From: Paramecium sonneborni
Lineage: Eukaryota; Ciliophora; Oligohymenophorea; Peniculida; Parameciidae
Direction: 5' to 3'
Assembly: GCA_905182985.1 (NCBI GenBank)
Contig: CAJJDN010000048.1
Coordinates: 62,001-126,000 of the forward strand
Length of the DNA stretch: 64,000 bases
The translations under genes were made by a program, and so were the position numbers. Positions 12,730-23,784 of the stretch are shown here, in pieces (position 1 is the first letter of the stretch; each line of letters opens with the position of its first letter). The notes beneath the pieces are model-generated. The model saw nothing but the letters and a program-made list of their open reading frames with translations, had not been told where the DNA came from and searched no databases.

Positions 12730-12881
12730 AATATTAAATATTTACATATCTAATGAATTATCTTTAAAATTCTGTTATTTTTTAATATATTTTTTTTTAA
12801 AAAGATTTCCTTTTACTTGAATTTCTACAAACTTTTTAGGCTTAATACTTAAAGTATAAATTAGTCTTTCTATTTCAATAC

Positions 12882-13112
12882 TCAATAAATATGTAAAATT
12901 TTATAAGTTTATATTCTATCTACAATTTTGATCACTTCATATTTAATTATCTTTGAATTTAACTGCTTACATTAATTGTTAAAATTCAAAAGAATGTAGG
13001 AACTATTATAATGCTACAACATTTTTTTCAGTTAAATTTATTAAATAAATTGTTAGATTTTTTATTTGAGTATTTTCAAATTAGTTTCATTTACCACAAT
13101 CCCTGCTGCCAT
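12882..13112 (-). CDS. Small unknown protein, first part duplicated elsewhere
   Basis: A 76-residue frame starting MAAGIVVNETNLKILKQKI, rich in K, Q and L and probably helical. The first 49 codons and the upstream flank recur almost unchanged at 19546-19797 (and in its redundant contig copy). The shared part stops near a possible donor GTAAG, so an intron may follow and the true 3' end may differ. Function unknown. Confidence 0.45.
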
Positions 13113-13218
13113 ATTTTAAATATTTTATGAAATGAACAAAAAATATTTTTACGAAGAAGATAATAATATAATTGAAATGAATATAACTTAATGAAATTAT
13201 TTATATAATATTTCTCAT
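12967..13218. repeat. 252-bp recent duplicate, copy A
   Basis: The segment matches 18141-18392 and 19546-19797 over 252 bp with only a couple of differences (for example ttacatta versus ttacataa, and taccac versus tacaac). It covers the promoter and first half of the small gene at 12882-13112 and abuts the 3' end of the gene at 13221-13913. Since 18141-18392 and 19546-19797 are redundant contig copies, the genome probably has two copies. Confidence 0.85.
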
Positions 13219-13220
13219 CA

Positions 13221-13913
13221 TCAATCTTTAAAAAATTAGGATGATAAAGGTACTGACATTGACAATGAAATTGTATCGATATTTTATTGTTCTAATTTAA
13301 AATTATCAATTTTCTAATATGTTTTTGCTTCCAATCTTTTATAAAAATGATAGATTAATAACTTTTATTTAAGTATCATCTTTTCTTTATTTTCAACATA
13401 AAATTAAAATTTAATCTTTGTTAATTCTAAATTTTTCTTTTTCTATTCACAAGCACTTTTAATAATTTCTTCTTAATTATCATGATTAAGCCTTTATATT
13501 TATTTTTCTATATTAGAATATCTAAATTTAAGTATTCTACAACAATAATTATTTTGTATTTATTAAAGTGCTTAAAGTAAATTGATATTACGTATTTTAA
13601 TAAGCTTTGCTTTTTTTATATCTAATTAATTCACACTATATTATATAACCGAGAAGCGTTTATCTATTAAAGTTTCAATAATTTAATGATGTTTATCACA
13701 AACTACAATATAAGTTTTTTTAGATTTCCCATTAGAAATGACTTTTGCTGATATGAGTCTAATTTCTCTGATATCTGGAGTATTTTTCTATATCATTTAA
13801 TTATCATTCTCTTTAAAACAAAGTTCACATTCAAGACAATATTTTGCCAATAATAAAGGTATTTCATCATCTTCTCCTATTTCTATATTACCCTCTTTAT
13901 AAACAGAACTCAT
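13221..13913 (-). CDS. Unknown protein with cysteine/histidine clusters
   Basis: An intron-free 230-residue frame from ATG at 13913 to TGA at 13221. Near residue 25 it carries KYCLECELCFKEN (C-x2-C-x2-C), and near residue 70 VVCDKHHQIIE, which together could bind zinc. The rest is basic and helical. I recognise no family. A truncated relic of its 3' part is found at about 18393-18480 and again at 19798-19885. Confidence 0.6.
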
Positions 13914-14038
13914 AACAAAAAAATAATAATTAAATAATATTTTATATTTATTTATTTATTTCTGAAAAATAACTATATGAATAATTTAATTTATCTTTAA
14001 GTCCCAATTCAATATATTAAATATTCTCAGTCTACAAA

Positions 14039-14207
14039 ATGAAATATTAAAACTTAAAATTTAAATTTTCAAAGGAAGTAAGGAGGAATAAGAAGAGAAG
14101 TAATGTCTCTTTTTTTTAACAAAAATGAACTTATAGTTGAAGAAAGTAAAATAATCAAAATCATTTTAGAAAAGATGAAGAAGGATAGGCACTTAATCAA
14201 AAGTTGA
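14039..14207 (+). CDS. Very small basic ORF, doubtful
   Basis: With a 37-nt intron (14100-14136) the frame gives about 43 basic residues (start MKYQNLKFKFSKEVRRNKKR, end KDRHLIKS). The intron is longer than its neighbours and no homologue is recognised. It converges with the WNK gene, 68 bp away. Confidence 0.25.
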
Positions 14208-14275
14208 TATTTAATTATTATTTTATATTTGGTTTTTGTGGTTTATTTTGTATTTTATGATTTGTTTATTAGTTG

Positions 14276-16002
14276 TCAAAAATTGACTTCTAATTATTTA
14301 TCTACAATTAATTGATTCAAAATACCACTTTATGTTAATTGATTAAATTATAATTATATTCCTTAAGAATTGTCTCCCTAATATACAAATTTAATTAAAG
14401 CTTACATTCTGTTATCCGTATTTATAAATTTTAGTATTGCCAATCTTTTCCAAACATGGACTATCAACTATTGACTTGATTGCATTTGATTCGTTTTGAA
14501 ACTCAAAAAAGTTTTAATAAGATCTAGGTGACATAAATCCTGAATTTTAAATTCCTGCTTAGGAATTTTGAGTTTTTTTTAAATATTCTTGTTTTTATTG
14601 AGCATGCAACTATTTCAAAATTTAAAGTTCTTTTTCTTATCTCTATTCTAAATCTAAAAAAGAGTCTTCTTTCTTTTTATCCTAAAATATAAATGAATTT
14701 ATGTTATTACAATATAGACTTTATAACACTACATAAAAATTTAATCTGTTTCATCTTCTGTTTAAATGATCATATTTTTCTTTTTCATTTCGATTTTCTA
14801 TGGTTATTTCTGAGTGCTTATTTCTGAATTTGTATCAAATTTGCTACTTCCTGCTGTTAACATAACTTTATTAGATAGATTGCATTTTAGAAGAGATGAA
14901 TCTGAACAATAAGAAAATTGTACTCTTGCTATCATCTCTCAACTAAACTAGATACTGTTCATTTATTGCAACAGGTAAATTGTCGTTTTCCTGTGTTTAT
15001 CCATTAAAATGATTTTGTAGTAATTCAGTCACTGAGGGTCTTTGCTCAGGTGGTTTCAAACATCTTAATCAATAAAATAATTTTACTCTAAAATAATTGA
15101 TTTAATTTTTTCATTAAGAATTGAATCAATTGATTATGGTTTCTGCTATTCTATTACTTTTTTTATAACTTATCCAATCCCACCCTTACATTCACAAAAT
15201 GGTTTAACACCAGTAACCATTTCTAAGAGACACATACCAAAAGCATAGATATCTACTTTTGTATCATAATGTTCCGAATAAATTTCTGGAGCCATAAATT
15301 CAGGGGTTCCCAACACAGAGCTTGTAAAAGATTATTACAATCTAATAATAATTTTGCATTCTTTACTATATAGAAAGTCCCAAATCCCCTATTTTTAATT
15401 CATTATTATTTGTATCTATAAGTATGTTTTCACATTTTAAATCTCTATGAATAATGTTTTGTTTATGCATAAATTCAAGACCTAAAAGAATTTATCTACA
15501 CCAATTTTTTATAACTTTTAATTTCGGTCTCAATATTCTTCGTAAATAACTAAAGAAATCTGAATTTTATTTTACTTCTTCAAGGAACCACCATTTATGA
15601 TTTCAGTAATAAAGATAATCTCTTTCTTCTTTTTGTTATGCCAAGAGTGAATAAAATTAATAATGTTATTGTGTTTTAAACTACTTAAAATAGAAATCTC
15701 TTATCTAGCTCGTCTTCTTTCATCTAAAATATTTTGATAAATCAATTTACTTTCTGGAACACTATGTAATTAAAAAACATTCCATGCAACTTCACAACCA
15801 CTTTAATTATCATATCCTCTAAACACACTTTTATATGCACCCTATCCTATTTCTTCATTATACTGTTTTATAAATTGAAAAATACTTTACAAAATCGCCC
15901 TGTTGGATCTTATTCTATTATTTGAGAAATTTATTCATCATCTTCACTAAAAAAACAGTCCTAATCATCTTAACTTATAGAGATTAATTAGTTATTTTCC
16001 AT
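14276..16002 (-). CDS. WNK-type protein kinase (with-no-lysine)
   Basis: Seven introns of 22-29 nt leave 517 codons exactly in frame (516 residues). The kinase domain shows the WNK signature. The glycine loop reads EIGQGAYKSVF with lysine inside it, and the usual lysine strand reads CEVAWNVFQ without lysine. [10 protein letters not shown] is followed by KIGDLGLSI (DLG instead of DFG, as in WNKs), then [20 protein letters not shown] and [20 protein letters not shown]. WNKs sense chloride and osmotic stress and signal to ion transporters in animals; the role in a ciliate is unknown. The C-terminal 150 residues are S/Q/N-rich. The N-terminus is acidic. The gene diverges from the membrane-protein gene at 16228. 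Confidence 0.9.
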
Positions 16003-17123
16003 AAACCAAAATTTGCTTAAATTTAATATTACATTTAACAAAACTATAGTTTTTGTATAAAAAGTCATCAATCTTACTAAATAGAGACTGAAATTCATAT
16101 ATTTTCTACATTGTATTCAAAACTACCTGAAAAAAACTTCCCCTTTCTTCATTTTTTTAAATACTATAATTAATTCATGAATATTTTTGACAATAACTTC
16201 TATTTTATTTATTACATTATAAATTATATGGCAAACTTAATTCATTGTTAGAATCGATATTAATGTTTTGAAGCACTCATAGAATTTTTATTAAGCTTAT
16301 TCTATTTATTCTATTTAATAATTTGCTACAGAATACTTAGCAAAGATAAAAGTGGAGTACTTGTCTAGATTGATAAATATTTATGTTTTGCTGCTTTGAT
16401 CGAAACACTTTTATAGACCATATATTATTTGTATTTTGGTAATTCTATGCAACTTATAAGTTTTAAGATAATGATTTTTTATTATCAACAATAAGATGTT
16501 TAGGAATAGCAATTTAAATTACGTTTTGCAATATATTGGGTTCTATTGTAGTGGATGAAATACAAACACCAAGAATATGGCAATTGGCTAGAGCATTGCT
16601 TGGATGTCTATTTATTTTATGGTATTGGTTTGGTATTGCTCATAGAAGTCTAATAGAGTAATTGACTATATAATTTTCTTAGTTATAATTGTGTTTAAGC
16701 TGATTACTTAATCCTTTCAAGTATAGGATTGATTTTTGCTGGCGGATCATTTTATTTAGGAATATTTGCACTTTCAAACATGTAAGCTCGTAAAAATTCT
16801 TTGGTTTTATTTATTTCTTTTATTTTTAGGAAGTTTCAAGATCTGGATTTATTTAAGTATAATCAAATAATCAAAAATATGAGTAAGTATTAATGAGAAT
16901 TAAATAAATAACTTTAATGCATTGTATAATAAGACAATATTTATAGACTGTGGATTAATTTAATTTGGAGTTTAATTTTCTTTTGATCTATTTACTTACA
17001 TAAATTGTTAAAATTCAAAAGAATGTAGGAACTATTATAATGCTACAACATTTTTTTCAGTTAAATTTATTAAATAAATTGTTAGATTTTTTATTTGAGT
17101 ATTTTCAAATTAGTTTCATTTAC
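15980..17123. repeat. Contig overlap: identical to 17125-18268
   Basis: Everything from 15980 to the base before the N at 17124 recurs from 17125 to 18268 at a constant offset of 1,145. I saw no difference in the stretches compared. This is the pattern of two contigs whose overlapping ends were placed side by side instead of merged. Confidence 0.9.
16228..16896 (+). CDS. Multi-pass membrane protein, unknown
   Basis: The frame starts MANLIHCQNRYQCFEALIEF. With introns of 29 and 25 nt it gives about 204 residues. Hydrophobic segments are LLSLFYLFYLIICY, YLCFAALIETLLQTIYYLYF, a stretch around TFCNILGSIVV, LLGCLFILWYWFGIA and LSSIGLIFAGGSFYLGIFAL, so about five membrane spans. A further intron may lie near the 3' end. 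I recognise no family. The same gene is repeated exactly at 17373-18041 and in part at 19032-19446 because of unmerged contig overlaps. Confidence 0.6.
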
Positions 17124-17124
17124 N
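17124..17124. other. Assembly join (single N)
   Basis: The single ambiguous base marks the end of one contig and the start of the next. The sequence after it repeats the 1,144 bases before it. Confidence 0.9.
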
Positions 17125-17372
17125 GAGATTAATTAGTTATTTTCCATAAACCAAAATTTGCTTAAATTTAATATTACATTTAACAAAACTATAGTTTTTG
17201 TATAAAAAGTCATCAATCTTACTAAATAGAGACTGAAATTCATATATTTTCTACATTGTATTCAAAACTACCTGAAAAAAACTTCCCCTTTCTTCATTTT
17301 TTTAAATACTATAATTAATTCATGAATATTTTTGACAATAACTTCTATTTTATTTATTACATTATAAATTAT

Positions 17373-18041
17373 ATGGCAAACTTAATTCATTGTTAGAATC
17401 GATATTAATGTTTTGAAGCACTCATAGAATTTTTATTAAGCTTATTCTATTTATTCTATTTAATAATTTGCTACAGAATACTTAGCAAAGATAAAAGTGG
17501 AGTACTTGTCTAGATTGATAAATATTTATGTTTTGCTGCTTTGATCGAAACACTTTTATAGACCATATATTATTTGTATTTTGGTAATTCTATGCAACTT
17601 ATAAGTTTTAAGATAATGATTTTTTATTATCAACAATAAGATGTTTAGGAATAGCAATTTAAATTACGTTTTGCAATATATTGGGTTCTATTGTAGTGGA
17701 TGAAATACAAACACCAAGAATATGGCAATTGGCTAGAGCATTGCTTGGATGTCTATTTATTTTATGGTATTGGTTTGGTATTGCTCATAGAAGTCTAATA
17801 GAGTAATTGACTATATAATTTTCTTAGTTATAATTGTGTTTAAGCTGATTACTTAATCCTTTCAAGTATAGGATTGATTTTTGCTGGCGGATCATTTTAT
17901 TTAGGAATATTTGCACTTTCAAACATGTAAGCTCGTAAAAATTCTTTGGTTTTATTTATTTCTTTTATTTTTAGGAAGTTTCAAGATCTGGATTTATTTA
18001 AGTATAATCAAATAATCAAAAATATGAGTAAGTATTAATGA
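17373..18041 (+). CDS. Redundant copy of the membrane-protein gene (assembly artefact)
   Basis: Same bases as 16228-16896 at the 1,145 offset. It should not be counted as a paralogue. Confidence 0.85.
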
Positions 18042-19030
18042 GAATTAAATAAATAACTTTAATGCATTGTATAATAAGACAATATTTATAGACTGTGGAT
18101 TAATTTAATTTGGAGTTTAATTTTCTTTTGATCTATTTACTTACATAAATTGTTAAAATTCAAAAGAATGTAGGAACTATTATAATGCTACAACATTTTT
18201 TTCAGTTAAATTTATTAAATAAATTGTTAGATTTTTTATTTGAGTATTTTCAAATTAGTTTCATTTACAACAATCCCTGCTGCCATATTTTAAATATTTT
18301 ATGAAATGAACAAAAAATATTTTTACGAAGAAGATAATAATATAATTGAAATGAATATAACTTAATGAAATTATTTATATAATATTTCTCATAATTTAAA
18401 TTTAACCTTTGTTAATTAATAATTTTTCTTTTTCTGTTCGCTTATTATCATGTTTAAGCCTTTATATTTATTTTTATCACAACTATTCAAATTATACGCA
18501 AACTCGATTTCTAAAAAATAATTGAAGAGTAAAAATAAAATCAAAAGTAAATTATTTAGAATATAAATTAAAAGATTTAAAATGGATTCTAGTTTAGACA
18601 ATTTTATGAACAAATTTATGATCAATTCTATTTAATTTAATCCAACTGGCTAAATAAACTACTTTTACTTAAAATTTAAAAAGGAATTAAATGAATAAAT
18701 AAGGAGATCTTTTAAGGGAACATTAGATTGTCATAATCATTTATTGATAAAATGGTAGATAAATTAATTAATATATCGGTTAAAATTTTTAATTTCTTAA
18801 AAATAAGACTTAATTATATTAACTTCCTCGTTAAGTCTATTTAAAACATAATTATGCAGTGAATGATTAGTATATAATTTAATAGAATTTAAATTTATAG
18901 TTGATCTAGATAGAAGCTAATTTATGGCGAACTTAACCACTCCGTTTTTAAAAGGGTCATCTATTTTAGAGAAACTTAAAGATCTCACTTGTTAATCTAA
19001 AGGATTGCTTAAGATCTTTTAATTTGGTAT
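17627..19030. repeat. Contig overlap: identical to 19032-20435
   Basis: The 1,404 bases before the second N recur after it at an offset of 1,405. The two identical 69-residue standard-code ORFs near 18416 and 19821 illustrate this. Confidence 0.9.
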
Positions 19031-19031
19031 N
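19031..19031. other. Assembly join (single N)
   Basis: Second contig join. The sequence to its right begins in the middle of the membrane-protein gene and repeats the preceding contig end. Confidence 0.9.
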
Positions 19032-19446
19032 TTATCAACAATAAGATGTTTAGGAATAGCAATTTAAATTACGTTTTGCAATATATTGGGTTCTATTGTA
19101 GTGGATGAAATACAAACACCAAGAATATGGCAATTGGCTAGAGCATTGCTTGGATGTCTATTTATTTTATGGTATTGGTTTGGTATTGCTCATAGAAGTC
19201 TAATAGAGTAATTGACTATATAATTTTCTTAGTTATAATTGTGTTTAAGCTGATTACTTAATCCTTTCAAGTATAGGATTGATTTTTGCTGGCGGATCAT
19301 TTTATTTAGGAATATTTGCACTTTCAAACATGTAAGCTCGTAAAAATTCTTTGGTTTTATTTATTTCTTTTATTTTTAGGAAGTTTCAAGATCTGGATTT
19401 ATTTAAGTATAATCAAATAATCAAAAATATGAGTAAGTATTAATGA
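19032..19446 (+). CDS. Partial redundant copy of the membrane-protein gene (3' part)
   Basis: The contig starts inside the gene near TTATCAACA, so the first third is missing here. The rest equals 16483-16896 and 17627-18041. Confidence 0.85.
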
Positions 19447-19545
19447 GAATTAAATAAATAACTTTAATGCATTGTATAATAAGACAATATTTATAGACTG
19501 TGGATTAATTTAATTTGGAGTTTAATTTTCTTTTGATCTATTTAC

Positions 19546-19797
19546 TTACATAAATTGTTAAAATTCAAAAGAATGTAGGAACTATTATAATGCTACAACA
19601 TTTTTTTCAGTTAAATTTATTAAATAAATTGTTAGATTTTTTATTTGAGTATTTTCAAATTAGTTTCATTTACAACAATCCCTGCTGCCATATTTTAAAT
19701 ATTTTATGAAATGAACAAAAAATATTTTTACGAAGAAGATAATAATATAATTGAAATGAATATAACTTAATGAAATTATTTATATAATATTTCTCAT
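19546..19797. repeat. 252-bp recent duplicate, copy B
   Basis: Paralogous to 12967-13218. It includes the MAAGIVVNETN small-ORF start on the minus strand (start near 19691), but the frame after codon 49 differs from copy A. The same sequence also appears at 18141-18392 through contig overlap. Confidence 0.8.
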
Positions 19798-19885
19798 AAT
19801 TTAAATTTAACCTTTGTTAATTAATAATTTTTCTTTTTCTGTTCGCTTATTATCATGTTTAAGCCTTTATATTTATTTTTATCAC
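19798..19885 (-). pseudogene. Truncated relic of the gene at 13221-13913
   Basis: The minus strand reads like the middle of the 13221 gene (IQRLNHDN region, then EQKKKN and LTKIKFQF) with an internal deletion and no intact start or end. It sits next to copy B of the 252-bp duplicate, in the same order as in copy A but with a gap closed up. The redundant contig copy is at 18393-18480. Confidence 0.6.
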
Positions 19886-20328
19886 AACTATTCAAATTAT
19901 ACGCAAACTCGATTTCTAAAAAATAATTGAAGAGTAAAAATAAAATCAAAAGTAAATTATTTAGAATATAAATTAAAAGATTTAAAATGGATTCTAGTTT
20001 AGACAATTTTATGAACAAATTTATGATCAATTCTATTTAATTTAATCCAACTGGCTAAATAAACTACTTTTACTTAAAATTTAAAAAGGAATTAAATGAA
20101 TAAATAAGGAGATCTTTTAAGGGAACATTAGATTGTCATAATCATTTATTGATAAAATGGTAGATAAATTAATTAATATATCGGTTAAAATTTTTAATTT
20201 CTTAAAAATAAGACTTAATTATATTAACTTCCTCGTTAAGTCTATTTAAAACATAATTATGCAGTGAATGATTAGTATATAATTTAATAGAATTTAAATT
20301 TATAGTTGATCTAGATAGAAGCTAATTT
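19886..20328. other. Intergenic, nothing recognised
   Basis: AT-rich sequence with no convincing frame in either direction. The 18481-18923 stretch is its redundant contig copy. Confidence 0.5.
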
Positions 20329-20650
20329 ATGGCGAACTTAACCACTCCGTTTTTAAAAGGGTCATCTATTTTAGAGAAACTTAAAGATCTCACTTGTTAA
20401 TCTAAAGGATTGCTTAAGATCTTTTAATTTGGTATTGATTTAAAAGTAAGCTTATTTTAAATTGAATAATTAGTTAATATAGATATTCTAAAAAATATGA
20501 TTCAAGCAAGTAAGTTCTTAGGGAGAGAATATTCATTCAAAAAATTAATTTCTAAATATTCTTTCATTATATTTCTCTTGTTCTTTGGGCAAATTAGCAT
20601 GAGTGTAAATATCTAAATTTAATAATAACTATTATTACTCTTTTAGCAAC
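20329..20650 (+). CDS. Possible small protein, unknown, 3' end unresolved
   Basis: The frame opens MANLTTPFLKGSSILEKLKD and continues through LLKIFQFGIDLK, a helical, coding-looking start. It then passes a likely intron donor (GTAAGCTTA) and a hydrophobic stretch (SFIIFLLFF). It stays open into the 3' end of the convergent ankyrin gene, so the real end must lie earlier. I could not settle the exon structure. Confidence 0.35.
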
Positions 20651-20726
20651 TCTAAATAATTATTTCATTGTTTTATTAGGAAAGAATTGAGTATAATTGC
20701 AATTAGAATCTGAATAAGGAAATGCA

Positions 20727-21809
20727 TCATGAATAAGGAGCATCTTTTGCATTAACAATAAATATTACTTTTACTACTTCTGTATGACCATTAAATAGTG
20801 CATAGTAAAGTGGAGTTTTTTTATTCTTGTCTAAAGCATTCACATCAGACTTAAACCTAAGAAGCATTTTTGTAATATCATATAGACCTTGTTAACAAGA
20901 TATATGCAAAGGAGTCATCAAAGAATTATCAACTTCATGAATAAATGATTTATTATAAGACAAATGCTTTAATAATTATTGATAATTTTTCTATTTTAAA
21001 GCCATAAACATTTATTTTGAATTGTGTCTTAAATATGGAATTTTTAATTAAGTAATCAAATATTTTTTAGAATACAGAGTATTATTATGGCGAGATGAAA
21101 AGTTTTATAATATTAAGAATTTTGCTTTTTACCATTTGTTTGTCTTATAATACACACTTTATTCAAGTTTCGATCTTTATTTTTTTTTGGATTCACTCCA
21201 TAATATATTTTAGGTTGCCAATTTTTACACAAGATTAGTATTATAATCGTTGTTTTCAATAGATTCTGGCTTAATTAATTAGATAATTGGAAGCTCAATG
21301 TTTTAATTTGATTCTGTGCTCAAATATTCAGTTTTATTAATCATATCACACATCTTTTAATAACTATTTGAATTAATTCCATTTAATTGATTATATCTAT
21401 CCTGGACATATTGAATAGATTTATCAATTTTATTCAAACACTATTTAAAAATTATTCTGTTTTCAGGACTAATACGAGAATTATGAAGTGAAGTTTTGAG
21501 GATGCGACTCTATTTAAGCCTTCCTTTTAATGGTGATTCAAAAATCTTTTATGGGGAACAACCAGTGTTGATTGATTTAATTGAGTTGGAGATTACCCCA
21601 ATATGCTTTGGTTAAATAATCTAGAAACGAGACTCAGTTCGTTGTAAAGTTAATTGATTTAATTTTTGACTTTATTATTATTTTTATAAGCTATGAGATA
21701 GTATTTGTAATCTATTCTAACCTCCTTATTAATGACAGAGTGATTAATATTTTGTATGAAGAGAATAAGTATTACGACTTCGGATTCTACTTTGTAACAA
21801 GTCTTCCAT
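20727..21809 (-). CDS. Ankyrin-repeat protein
   Basis: An intron-free frame of 360 residues (ATG at 21809). The first 240 residues are basic, S/N/Q-rich and unstructured in appearance (RSRNTYSLHTKY, SPLKGRLKQSR). Near the C-terminus are two ankyrin repeats: SLMTPLHISCQQGLYDITKM, then NKKTPLYYALFNGHTEVVKV. A repeat pair this short probably mediates protein binding. Only 31 bp separate its start from the stop of the EF-hand gene, in the same orientation. Confidence 0.75.
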
Positions 21810-21840
21810 CATTTTAATATTAATAATTATAATACTATAA

Positions 21841-23547
21841 TCATTTTCCAAAAATTTTAATAAAGTCTCTATAAGTTATCTACCCATCTCCATCAAAATC
21901 TAATTCAGCCAATAGTAAATCAATATCTTTTGGAACAGTTTAGAATTAATTCGCTTATAAGAAATCAGTAATCTACATAAGGAAATAATCTTACATCCTA
22001 ATTAGTTATTTATTGCCTATCATAAGCCAGCATATAAAATATTTCACTTATATCAAATGACTGTCTTTTTTAGTAATCATTTACTTCATTTATTTTCTAT
22101 TAAAATTGCTCAATCAATTCAAAAAGTAATTTTAGAGATATTTCTGTTTATGTTAACATTTATCCCTTATGTTTTTAATCTTTTTTTAAAAGTATTTCTA
22201 TTGCTTAAGGATCTTTTGGTTCAATCAATTTTATATATTCTGAAAATCTCATTTTATTATCCTTTCCATATCGATCTAATATCAATTATGGGTTTTTGCA
22301 AAATTATATTAAATCACTCTTTATTAGAATTCCTTTGAAACCTTTATCTAATTTTTGAAATGATGTGTATAGTGAAAAATCATCATGATTGCTCAATAAA
22401 ATTTTTTAACGCTCAATCTTTTTGATCAACTAAATCAAATTCAAAAATAGCTAAACATAGTAATTAACTGGTTCTAATGATTCATATTTTGCCATCGACT
22501 ATGATTTTTTTAAGGTTTAAATTTCATCTTCGTAAAAACATGTAATTGGTTTATGAGAAGCTGTTTTATAAGTTAATTCTTGTTTCGAAGATTGATTGCT
22601 ATTTTATAATAATGAATAATGCATTTAAGCTCTTAGTTCAGTCTTCTATTTATGATATTTTTTTGGTGTATTATAAGAAATGTTAGATAAAGGAGGTTTA
22701 GTAGACTGATAAAAACCTTATTTAGATAAAGCAAGCAAATCACTCATTGTTGTATCCTATTATTTTCTTTTCGTTGAACTATATCTAGTATTATTGAATT
22801 TCTATGATTATTTATATGAATTTGAATTAATTTAAAAAACTGACCTCCTTGCATTTACCCATAGATTCCATTCATTTCTATCTATTTTTCCATCATTTAA
22901 TAAATCAATTCTATTAAAAATTTATTAAATTTCAAGAGAATTAGTAGTTATATGTTTTTGTTTGAAGTAACTTGACAGATCTTGATGATAAATAAAATTC
23001 TAATAACAAATCTTATCAAAATAATTTGGGTCAATCTGAGATTTATAATTTTCAGCTTAGAGAGTCAGTTTTATTTCCCTACAATTATTGGTATAATATA
23101 CGCTTCCAGTAATTTTCCGAATAAATATTAAGTTCTTTCACTTATTATCATTTAATCAGAAGGTGTTTACTAAGTAATCTTTTCTCTTATATCAATATTA
23201 GATATAGGCAAGATCGCTCTCAGAAATCTTATAATTTACTATTCAATTACTCTGAGTATACTAATTTTTAATCTTTGTTCTAATTGTAATTCTCGATATA
23301 AACTTTAGTTGGTAAATTCTATGGAAACTTTCTTTCATTTAAATAAAAAGATAAATCTTCAGCTGTCAAAAATCCCTAACTTATTTATTATATATACTTT
23401 TGGTTCATCTTTCAAACAATCAATAAATTTGAATAAGTTATAAGGTTGAAAATAAGGCTCAGAGCATAAAACTTCCCTTAGAACTTCAATTTCTTATTCC
23501 ATGTATGCATAATATAGTAACAAGTCAGTTAGTTAGTTATCAGACAT
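21841..23547 (-). CDS. EF-hand calcium-binding protein
   Basis: Four introns (22, 23, 23 and 22 nt) leave an exact frame of 538 residues starting MSDNQLTDLLLYYAYMEQE. Two EF-hand loops are clear: FNRIDLLNDGKIDRNEW in the middle and ELDFDGDGQITYRDFIKIF at the very end. A degenerate pair lies between them (FQKLDKGFKGILIKSDLIQF, then DRYGKDNKMRFSEYIKL). The loop DFDGDGQITYRD has all the canonical oxygen ligands, so at least one site should bind calcium. The central region is S/Q-rich. No enzymatic domain is seen. Confidence 0.82.
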
Positions 23548-23784
23548 TTTATTAATAATTATATTTTTTTATAGTTTATTCAAAAATAATTAAAAAATTC
23601 TCTCCAATAAGAATATGAAACAAAATATGAATTTCTTCATTTTTTTCAAGCGCAAAAGTTCAATTATTCAAACTTTTATTGAAGTGCAAATACAATTACT
23701 GTAATTCTTTTAATAGTAACCTTGATAGAAATTTATAAAAATATCTCTGTTATAGATTTATTTAAAAATTATAATAATCATATT

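Noticed and set aside
16228..19446. Three tandem copies of a membrane-protein gene
   Set aside because: The copies are identical, end exactly at single Ns and share a constant offset, so I treat them as unmerged contig overlaps.
18416..20030. Two identical 69-residue minus-strand ORFs (MIINLFIKLSK)
   Set aside because: They are one locus shown twice through contig overlap, and the frame is a chance product beside a gene relic.
22057..22338. Plus-strand 93-residue hydrophobic ORF
   Set aside because: It lies antisense to the EF-hand gene, whose model is exact over its whole length.
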